From NCBI RefSeq assembly GCF_004379255.2, contig NW_024599210.1:31836-95835 (forward strand): a stretch of DNA of 64,000 bases. The letters are read 5' to 3'. Below, piece by piece: positions 55,669 to 64,000 of the stretch (positions are counted from its first letter, which is position 1; each line of letters starts with the position of its first letter). The DNA comes from Salvia splendens (lineage: Eukaryota; Streptophyta; Magnoliopsida; Lamiales; Lamiaceae). The notes beneath the pieces are model-generated. The model was given only the letters and a program-made list of their open reading frames with translations, had not been told where the DNA came from and searched no databases. The position numbers were made by a program, and so were the translations under genes.

Positions 55669-58322
55669 TGTCACGACCGCCCTTCTAGGGTATAATAAAT
55701 GCGGCGATCGCGACTTAAACAGACTTAAATACAATCAAAGAAAAAGAGACTAGGGTTTTATAAAAGGGGTTTGACCAAGGTATTTAATGATAAGTAATCA
55801 AAAGAAAATGGCAGAGTGACGCTTTGACAGATAGACTAAATAGAGGAAACAATTATCATAATTTATTTCGAAATAATGAGGGTTCAACGTATTCCAAAAC
55901 ATATCATGTCTTTAGATTTTAAACGAAATCAAAATAGTTTCGAGAATTCAACAATAAGTAAAACGAGTTTCAGTGGAAGCATCCAAGAGAAAAGTGACGT
56001 CATGTGTGAAGACACAACGAACTCATAGTCAAAATATATAAATGTTTAATTCTTCGTTTAATTTGCTCAACACCGCCAACCGCTCGTCGCCGCTCAACCT
56101 GCACATAAGGAAAACACATGCAGGGCTGAGTACTAAAATAATACTCAATGGGCTCATGCAGAAAATATTTTAAAAAAAATTATTATTTATCATGCCATAC
56201 ATAAGTAACCATCGGGGTTTAGCTTTAGAAAGGCCCGAGGCACTCAAAATCATTTCCCATTGTAAAAGTCGACTGATCAGTCATTTTCCCATAGACGTTA
56301 GCCATATCTGCTCATACATGACTTAGAATGTGGCCACAAACCAAGCCACTAGACCGGCCAGCTCGTACGCTAGCACACAGTCTACTATAGGTGTACACTA
56401 ATCCAAGTAGGGTTTGCGGCCCTACGAGGACCCGAATTCGATTTAAATAATTGTGGCAAAAGCCACATCAGATAGGCACGTTAAAATCAAAACACGACAT
56501 GATAAATATAGTTGCATTTCCATCGATAAAATATTTAGGACATTGTCCTTATTTAAAAGAAAGCCCACCTCGACTGCTTAAATCACAAGTATTTTCTTAC
56601 CCTTGGTATCACGTTTCGCTTGCGAGGATTCACCTTTAGCATTTAGATAATACATAAATCAACACACTTTTTAAGTAAATAAATAAGATGCATGCCTCCT
56701 ATGTCTTCAATTATTTTCCTCGTTCAAGACTACCAATTTTCCACGATTAAAGGCTAAGGTATTTTTATAAATTCCGGCTTCCCAAAGAAAATATTAAAAC
56801 CGACCCAACCCATTAAAATAGTCCAACGAATTAAATAATTCGGCATGCTTGCTGGCCTATACGTTAAATAAAAATTTCCATTCTTTACAATCATAAGAGA
56901 GAAAGATTTTAATAGTAAAGCGTATGCTCCTAGTTCAAGACACGTACACTCTACTGCCATTCTACTTTTAAACCAAATACTCCAGACATAAAGGAATATA
57001 GCAAAAAGAATTAAAAAAAAAAAGAAACCACTCCCTTCTCCAAACAGTACACGTATGCTCCCTGCCACCTCCTTAACACCAATAGCTAAATAAAATAAGA
57101 TAAAGAAACAAACCCATACTCCCATTTAATTACACGTACCCACTCCATTCCATTTCAAGGTCAAAGACTTTGACCAGATTAATAAGGGAAAAAATGATAA
57201 CTCCCAAACACACCAAGACTCTTCACTCTCCGATTTGCGGTGGCTGCCGACGTCTCTCCGCAGCGCCGCTCCCGCAGCCCAGATCTCACCCTGCAAGGTA
57301 AGTTCTTAATTAGATTTCATGAATAAAGCTTGAATCTTTGATTTAGATTGCTCAGATTATCGATTTGATTGAGCGAGAAACATGCTATGCAGTTCATGGA
57401 TTGATGAATTGAATTGGGGAAGAAGATTATACCTTCAAAAGAACAAATTGGCTTGAAACAAAAGTTTGCAGTTTCTGGCTTCTCCCTTTCTACTGCTCCA
57501 TCCGCCGTTTTTGTGAAGAGGTGAGTGGCTGCGAATTTGTGTGAGGGAAAGAGATTAGGGTAGGAGGATTTATATAGCTGTGTATTGAGAGTCATTTTTG
57601 GTGATTGATTTCACTTTGATTGTGGTCTAAAATTAGGAAAGATTTGCAAGAATGGGTGAAGAAAGGAATAATTGTTGAGACGTGGGAGGGGAGAAATTTT
57701 GGTGTTTGATTGCTCAATTAATTTGGGATTAATTGCTTTGACTGAAATTTAAAATTTGAAAAGAAGTTTCCTTGCATAAAGGAGGATTCAACGTGAAGGG
57801 TGAGGAGAAGGGTTCTGATGGCGGAAGGAAGAATTTAGAGTCTTGGGCTCAAAAGGAATTGGGATTGGGCTAGGGATATTATTTGAATAAGTATTAGTTT
57901 GGGCTCAAGACCCTATTTTATTTAAATAGTGTAGCCCACAATTTATTCTTTATTAGATTGGGCTTGTATCAATTCTTTAATTCATCAGATGTGTTGGAAT
58001 TTAGTCTAATAAATAATCCTCAAGGAAAGGATTTAATTAAATTCACATTGTGATTTTACCATCACCAAATTCGAGCTTGTAAAATAAATCATCAATTATT
58101 CGAAAACAAATAAATTCACCCCACATCAATTATTCAAAACAGTCGCGTCACATATTCAACGGAGTTGACTCGGTCAACCCACAATCATAACTCCGAACCA
58201 AAATTAGGTTACCAAAGAAATCACATAACAATTCCACCCGTCATTTAATTCATGGCATTAAAAGAAATAAATGAAATTGTATTAGGGTTCGAAAATTAGG
58301 GTTCAAAAAGTGGGGCGTTACA
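55669..58322 (-). repeat. 3' LTR of the minus-strand chromovirus
   Basis: TGTCACGACCGCCC to GTGGGGCGTTACA. TATATAAA on the minus strand at 57576-57569 and a possible 5' splice site AAG/GTATAA at 57433/57432. It is not the same LTR sequence as 36525-39332 over much of its length, though the ends and landmarks agree. Confidence 0.88.
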
Positions 58323-58391
58323 TCCTTACCAACCTTAATAAAAATTTCGTCCCAAAATTTGGTATCCTCAAGGAAAAAGTTCCGGGTACAG

Positions 58392-59118
58392 TTATATCAT
58401 CTTGTCCTCTTTCTCCCACGTGGCTTCTTCGTGCCCATGATTCCTCCAAAGTACTTTCACGTAAGCAACCGATTTATTTCTCACTTTCTGGATCTTTCGG
58501 TCCACAATCATTTGGGGTCTCTCTTCGTAGCTCAAGTCCGGGTTCAAAGCGACTTCTTTGTAGTGAATCACGTGCTTTGGGGTCGAACACGTATTTCCAC
58601 AACTGTGACACATGAAAGACGTTATGCACATTTCCAAGGCTTGGGGGGTAGCGCCAAACGGTATGCAACAGGACCCACTCCTTCAAGGATTTCATAAGGC
58701 CCAATAAATCGCGGTTTAATTTTCCCTTGACACCAAAACGCGTTATCCCTTTCGACGGGGATACTTTGAGGAAAACTTTGTCGCCAGCTTGAAATTGCAA
58801 GTCCGTTCGCCGGGCATCCGCGTATGACTTCTGTCTGTCTTGAGCTTCTTTTATCCTTTCACAAATTTGTCGAACAATTCCAACCATCTCTTCAACTGCA
58901 TCGGGTCCAAGTATTCTTCTCTCACCAACTTCGTCCCAGTAGAGAGGGGATCTACACTTTCTCCCGTTCAAGGCTTCATACGGCGCCATGTTTATTGTTA
59001 CCTGGAAACTGTTGTTGTAGGCGAACTCAATCAGTGGTAGTGTGGACTCCCAACTTCCTCCTAGGTCGAGCACCACAGCTCTCAACATATCCTCGAGAGT
59101 TTGGATCGTTCTTTCGGA
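58392..59118 (-). pseudogene. Integrase end and chromodomain of the minus-strand chromovirus
   Basis: 59088-58700 encodes MLRAVVLDLGGSWESTLPLI, NGRKCRSPLYWDEVGERRIL and DLQFQAGDKVFLKVSPSKG. After small frameshifts comes NVHNVFHVSQLWKYVFDP and, in 58590-58392, the chromodomain (KVRNKSVAYVKVLWRNHGHE, EATWEKEDKMI, stop). A short spacer with ACGAAATTTTTATTAAGG on the minus strand separates this from the LTR. That is the normal arrangement which the plus-strand copy has lost. Confidence 0.85.
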
Positions 59119-60405
59119 CTACCCATCTGTCTGTGGGTGAAACGCTGTGCTAAAATTCAATCGGGTTCCTAGCTCACGTTGTAGGCTGATCCAAAATCTT
59201 GAAGTGAACTTCGGGTCACGGTCAGACGTGATCGTCACTGGGACTCCATGCAGTCGCACTATTTTCCTTATATAAATTTGAGCTAGCTTGTTTGATCCAT
59301 AGGTTATATGAATCGGTATGAAGTGTGCACTCTTGGTGAGTCGGTCTATAATTACCCAAATGGCGGTGTTCCCTTTAAGAGTCCTTGGCAATCCCGTTAC
59401 GAAATCCATGGCGATGTGCTCCCATTTCCACTCGGGAATCTCTAGCGGTTGTAGCTTTCCATACGGTCGTTGATGTAGAGCCTTCACCTGTTGGCAGGCT
59501 AAGCAGCGCTCCACAAATGCCGCTATATCCCTCTTCATACCATTCCACCAAAAGGACTTCTTAAAGTCTTGATACATCTTCGTACTCCCCGGGTGAGCGG
59601 TGTAAGGAGTCTCATGTGCTTCACTCATGATTTCCTTTTTGAGTCCTTCGTCACTCGGCATGCAAAGTCTCCCTTCGAAGGTGAGAGCATTGTCGGATTC
59701 CTCACGGAGATTCCCAGATTCGCCAGTTCTTACGTCGACTCGAATTTCTTCCAATTTCGCATCCATTCGCTGGGCTTCAGCAATTCTTGTTCTTAGATCA
59801 GGTGCAACCACCAAGGTGGAAATTCGCGCTTCCACCGTTTCCGGTGCCCTCACCACTTCCAAACGCATCTTACTAAACTCGCGGACCAGGCTTTCTTCTT
59901 TGGTGAGAAATGTAGCCAGTTGGGAATGGTCCTTCCGGCTCAAAGCATCTGCCACTACATTTGCTTTGCCGGGGTGGTAATTGATGCCACAATCGTAGTC
60001 TTTCACCAACTCGAGCCATCTTCGTTGCCGCATGTTCAAATCTTTCTGCTCGAAGAAGTACTTCAGGCTTTTGTGGTCCGTAAAGATTTCACATCGTACC
60101 CCATAGAGATGATGCCTCCAAATCTTTTGGGCGTGTACAACCGCTGCTAGCTCCAAGTCGTGGGTTAGATAGTTCAACTCGTGTGGCCTCAATTGTCGTG
60201 ATGCGTAGGCAATGGCTTTGTTGTTTTGCATCGAAACACACCCAAGTCCCACTTTCGAAGCGTCTGTGTAGACCACGTAGCTCATTCCAGGCTCTGGCAC
60301 AGCTAAGATTGGTGCAGTGGTCAGTTTCTCCTTCAAAAGTTGAAAACTTGCCTCACACTCTGGGGTCCAATTGACTTTTACCCCCTTCTTGAGTTGTTGG
60401 GTCAT
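59119..60405 (-). pseudogene. RNase H and integrase core of the minus-strand chromovirus
   Basis: An open frame of 428 codons. RNase H has [43 protein letters not shown] and [14 protein letters not shown], so all acidic residues are kept. Integrase has [14 protein letters not shown] and CLACQQVK (zinc domain), [17 protein letters not shown] (Asp), [20 protein letters not shown] (Asp) and ends at FHPQTDG, where a TAG replaces Gln just before the SERTIQTLED motif that carries the Glu. Without that one stop it would run into the following frame. It is the best preserved enzyme segment of the window. Confidence 0.87.
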
Positions 60406-61753
60406 TGGTCTCGCTATCTTGGAGAAACCTTCGGTAGTATCCTGCCAACCCTAGAAAACTCCGAATCTCGTTTGGTATTGAAGGTGCTTTCCACTGTTGT
60501 ACCGCCTCAACCTTAGCGGGATCCACTCGGAATCCTTCTGCCGACACAATGTGACCAAGAAAGTTGACTTCTTTAAGCCAAAACTCACACTTGCTGAATT
60601 TGGCGTATAGCTTCTCGGTCCTCAACGTCTCCAAGGTGATTCGCAAGTGCTCCTCGTGCTCTTTCTCATTCTTCGAGTAGACAAGTACGTCATCTATGAA
60701 GACCAAGACGAATTTATCCAAGTATGGGTGGAATACTCGGTTCATCAAATCCATGAATACTGCGGGTGCATTTGTCAATCCGAACGGCATCACAACGAAC
60801 TCATAGTGACCATATCTTGTGCGGAAAGCGGTCTTCGGTATGTCCTCCCTTCGGACCCTCAATTGGTGGTATCCGGACCTCAAGTCCATCTTTGAGAACA
60901 CACCGGCTCCTCGGAGTTGATCGAATAGGTCATCTATTCTCGGCAATGGATACTTGTTTTTGAGGGTCATTTTGTTCAACTCTCTATAGTCGATACACAT
61001 CCTCATCGACCCATCCTTCTTCTTGACAAAAAGCACAGGAGCGCCCCACGGTGAGACACTGGGTCTAATGAAACCCAGGTCCATAAGCTCTTGAAGTTGT
61101 ATCTTGAGTTTCTCTAACTCTTTAGGCACCATTCGGTATGGTGCCTTGGACACGGGCGCCGAGCCTGGCTCTAGGTCGATTGTGAACTCCAATTGTCGAT
61201 CTGGCGGTGGTCCAGGCAAAGCTTCAGGGAAAACGTTTGGAAATTCTCGTACAACGACAACATCTTCCACTTTCCTTTCTCCTTTCTCCTCTCCTTGTAG
61301 ATAGACAAGATAAGCAGGGCACCCTTTTCTCACCATCGTACTAGCTTGAAGCGCGGAGATGATAGAGGTTCGCCGGTTCATCGAGATTCCATGGTACATG
61401 GTAGGTTCCTTCCCTGGGGCTTGTAGAGATATTTGTCTCTCCTTGCAACGAATAGTAGCAAAATTCGCAGCTAGCCAATCCATTCCCAAAATTATATCAA
61501 TATCCCCCATTGCCATAACTTGCAGATCGTGAGCTACTAGCTTAAGTTCTCCCATAATAATTTCTACGTTTGAGCATGTTCGAGAAACCTCTATTACCCC
61601 TCCCACTGGTGAGGACACCATCATCTTATGTTCAGATTTGTAAGCATGTAAACTTAAGGTGTCCACACATAATTCAGATATGAATGAATGCGATGCGCCC
61701 TTATCAAACAACACCACGATAGGAGTGTCGAGGATTTTGCCCATACCTGCCAC
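60406..61753 (-). pseudogene. Protease and reverse transcriptase of the minus-strand chromovirus
   Basis: The open frame 61753-60353 starts in the protease: [16 protein letters not shown], where the usual Thr after the catalytic Asp is Lys, and [14 protein letters not shown] short linker ([20 protein letters not shown]) leads to [55 protein letters not shown] (Asp), [25 protein letters not shown] (Asp pair) and [20 protein letters not shown]. The frame shifts at GYYRRF (about 60430). The Lys in the protease motif probably harms its activity; RT looks intact. Confidence 0.87.
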
Positions 61754-62891
61754 GTTTCCGTTTTCGTGACTCCCCTGTTCAATCTTTGTTTCTGACTCAA
61801 GGCATATGCTCTAGCCTGGGAAGGAAGTCTTGGGCGGTAGGTTGTTGTTGTCGCGGAGGTTGATCGCGATTTCCCCTTGATTCCATTTGCGGTGCTCTTG
61901 GCTGCTGGCGGGGTCCTTGAGTGTTCTGCCTCGACTCCATTGCCACCCTCTTGCTCAGACACTCTCTAGAGAAGTGGCCGTTTCCCCCACAGTTAAGCAC
62001 TTAGTGGTGTTCTGGATTCTGCACTCTCCAAAGTGGTACTTGGAGCACACATTGCATTGGGGTGGGCTTCAGTCGGAAGTCACCTCTCTGGTTAGATGGG
62101 TTTTGCCCTCCCCCATACTATGGTCGGTTCTGGGTGGGCTGGTACCGTCTTGTTGTCGTACGGGGTCCTATTCTCCTCCCACTTCCTCTTCTCTCGTGAG
62201 CGGTGTGGTGGAGGTAGTGCCAAAGTAGTGTTTTCCTTCATTCTCTCCTTGGGCATAGCTGCCTCAATATCTAGCGCAAGGGCTAATGCTCCGCATAGGG
62301 GAGTCTCCCACGACTAGCCAACGTCATCTTTATTTCTGGTCTTAGTCCCTCACGGAACTTTTCAGCCAGCTTCTCGTCAGTATCGACTTGATCAGGTGCG
62401 TACCGGGTCATGCTGTTGAGCGCGCGGTCGTATTCGGTCACGGTCATGCGCCCTTGGGTCAAATTGTAAAATTCTGACGCCTTGCCTTTCGATAGCTCTT
62501 TGGTACGTACTTATTATACATTTCGGTCTTGAAGCCTTCCCAAGTCATCCCCACTGCTTGATCTCGGGGCATTGTCTTCATCCTGGTGTCCCACCAGAAG
62601 TCAGCAGCCTCAGTTAGTTGGTAGGTCACACAACTCAACCGTTCTTTGTCATTGCACCCTAGGATTGCGAAAATGCGCTCCAATGCGCGTATCCATGATT
62701 CGGCCTGGGCCGGTTCTCCCATTCCATCAAAGACGGGAGGTTTCTGCTCTAGAAAAAGCTCACAATTTCACGGTCAACCGGAGGTGGAGGAGGTGGTGGT
62801 GGTGGTGAGGGATGGGTTGCGTCACACTTTCTTTCATCGCATGAGGGGTAGGTTCAGGGTTCCCACGCCTTATGTTACGTCTTGGAGGTAT
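61754..62891 (-). pseudogene. Gag of the minus-strand chromovirus
   Basis: The expected start reads ATA at 62891-62889 followed by the same PPRRNIRRGNPEP as in the plus-strand copy, so the ATG is lost by one base change. A CCA/CAC run near 62790 shifts the frame. 62722-62459 encodes MGEPAQAESWIRALERIFAI, TEAADFWWDTRMKTMPRD and MYNKYVPKSYRK, then another shift. Zinc-knuckle sequence CGGNGHFSREC is at about 61990-61955. Several frames are needed to read it. Confidence 0.82.
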
Positions 62892-63575
62892 TCTGATTCA
62901 TTGTCACACGAGTTATTATCGCATTTATTCAAAATCCAAGAATAGTCATGCGATATAGTTGAAAAGTGGGGATCAATGGTCAATTGCATCATAGGATAAA
63001 AAGGGCTTTTTGCAAGGATATCAAAACACAATTCACAAAATGATAGCAAGAGAGCAAATTGCAAATAGCATAGCAAGAGGCAATTGTAACATAAGATAGC
63101 AAAAATGTGATTGCTCAACAGGATAGTAAAAAGTAATTATTCAATAGTGAAAAAATAAAAGATTATTGTACAATAGAACAGCAGAATATAAGGGCACAAT
63201 AGGATGGTTAAAAGGCAGTGCATAAAAGAATAATACAATTGCATGAATAAGATAGCAGAAGGCAATTGTACAATGGAGTAATCAAAAGATAATGGCACAA
63301 TAAGGTAGTAAAGGATATTTGTACGATAGTATAACAAAAGACCAATTGCACCATAGGATAGTAAGGAATAATAAAGGACCATTGCACAATAGGATAGCAA
63401 AAGATGAAGATTCCCATAATATGTCAAAACGTTGCCTCCAAGAAGTTTTAATATCAATATAACGAAGGCAAAATGAGTAAAGCAAAACGTGGAAAGAAAA
63501 TGGAAAAGGTCAAGCCAAACAATAGAGTATCAAAACATGGGGAAGGTGAAACAATCTATTCAACAATTATCATTC
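62892..63575 (-). repeat. ORF0-gag spacer with degenerate short repeats (minus chromovirus)
   Basis: Units such as TTGCACAATAGGATAGCAAA (about 63382-63401), CAATTGTACAATGGAGTA and AATTGCACCATAGGATAG recur irregularly from about 62960 to 63420. They correspond to the repeats at 44405-44860. Confidence 0.6.
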
Positions 63576-64000
63576 CTAATTATCTTCGTCCTCATCCTCT
63601 TTCGGCTCCTCGGACTCTCCAACACTTTCCATATTTGAGTCCTGCTCCTCCTCGACTGGTTCCTCTTCCTCGTTTTCATCCTCGGCACTTAAGGGTGGAG
63701 GGGTCATGTCGATCATCCTATCGACCTCTCTGTCTATTCTTAGAGGGGCCGAAGTACACATCCCGAGTCTCATTCTCTTCGGAACACGGGAGACATGTGG
63801 CTCCTCGTCGTAGCGATCCTTCCGCAGGCGGGCTTGACCCGACAGATAGATATATGGAGGTGGATCACGTGGCGGTCTGTCGGAGGCAACTGTCATGGTC
63901 GGAAGTAGTACCTTTAAAAGGCCGATCATGTCTCCCCGCGGTGTGTATTCGGGGGGGCTATACCATGTGAACGATTCCGCCGCCTGGGCGACCCACTCGC
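63576..64000 (-). CDS. ORF0, unrecognised protein upstream of gag (partial, C-terminal part)
   Basis: On the minus strand from the window edge the frame reads a W-rich segment (compare WDEWTAQASRF in the other copy), YTPRGDMIGLLKVLLPTM, a Pro-rich part (RDPPPYIYLSG), the basic HVSRVPKRMRLGM and APLRIDREVDRM shared almost exactly with the plus-strand copy, then an acidic tail (EDENEEEEPVEEEQ) to the stop at 63578-63576. There is no stop between the basic patch and the tail, so the tail belongs to the protein. Conservation of protein sequence between two elements with rather different LTRs suggests a real gene product. No known domain recognised. Confidence 0.7.
   Translation of the reverse strand, partial: EWVAQAAESFTWYSPPEYTPRGDMIGLLKVLLPTMTVASDRPPRDPPPYIYLSGQARLRKDRYDEEPHVSRVPKRMRLGMCTSAPLRIDREVDRMIDMTPPPLSAEDENEEEEPVEEEQDSNMESVGESEEPKEDEDEDN

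Larger units (their letters stand above)
55669..64000 (-). mobile_element. Chromovirus (Ty3/gypsy with chromodomain), minus strand, running off the window
   Basis: Left LTR 55669-58322 (its 3' LTR), then on the minus strand pol, gag, a repeat-rich spacer and ORF0 up to the window edge. The 5' LTR and primer site lie beyond 64000. The left flank CCAAC is the expected target site; the matching copy cannot be seen. The proteins match the plus-strand chromovirus closely. It inserted into a copia LTR. Frameshifts in gag and pol and a changed gag start codon make it defective. Confidence 0.9.

Noticed and set aside
1..64000. tRNA, rRNA, CRISPR or bacterial-type operons
   Set aside because: None seen; tRNA similarity is limited to the retrotransposon primer sites.

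Overview
This window is nuclear DNA from a flowering plant, most likely a eudicot. It is a heterochromatin-like nest of transposable elements with very little host coding sequence. The evidence is Ty3/gypsy elements of the Athila and chromovirus types with plant tRNA primer sites, Ty1/copia LTRs, Stowaway MITEs, a PIF/Harbinger transposase, plant B3 and Myb/SANT domains, and a plant ankyrin-PGG gene. No bacterial-style operons, tRNA, rRNA or CRISPR were seen. Species was not determined.

Left third (1-24585): an Athila-type element lies on the minus strand. Its left LTR is 1-1458 and runs off the window. A related Athila-type element on the plus strand (10061-23752, target duplication TTGAC) is inserted inside its right LTR (9802-10060 plus 23753-24585). 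Both have the order gag, protease, RT, RNase H, integrase, spacer, long 'env-like' ORF, long 3' untranslated region. Both are dead: stops, frameshifts, and deletion or replacement of catalytic residues. Both carry a pair of hairpins after the env-like ORF whose inner stems differ in sequence but always pair, and a stem-loop in the pol-env spacer.

Middle (24586-36519): a broken PIF/Harbinger transposase gene (plus), a broken two-domain B3 gene (minus) and a Myb/SANT-like exon (minus) lie together. They may be remnants of one Harbinger-type element carrying a B3 sequence. An Athila-like solo LTR (29087-30675, target duplication CGCCA), a Stowaway MITE (31238-31476), a copia solo LTR (32951-about 34401) and degenerate chromovirus LTR sequence follow.

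Right half (36525-64000): a chromovirus (gypsy with C-terminal chromodomain) on the plus strand spans 36525-52159 (target duplication ATCAC). It is itself interrupted by a minus-strand solo LTR (39983-43455, target duplication CTTAC) and sits inside the LTR of an older minus-strand chromovirus whose pol remnant is at 52445-53053. That remnant is fused to a copia RNase H fragment, which abuts a decayed ankyrin-PGG gene (53421-55170). A copia LTR piece (55177-55668) is then interrupted by a second minus-strand chromovirus (55669 to beyond 64000).

The two larger chromoviruses share an unfamiliar open reading frame (here ORF0) between the 5' LTR and gag, with an acidic tail and no retroviral domain that I recognise. 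In the plus copy its ATG follows a good 3' splice site, and three LTRs carry a 5' splice-site-like sequence 140-190 bases after their TATA box. This suggests that ORF0 may be expressed from a spliced message. It is the best candidate here for something undescribed.
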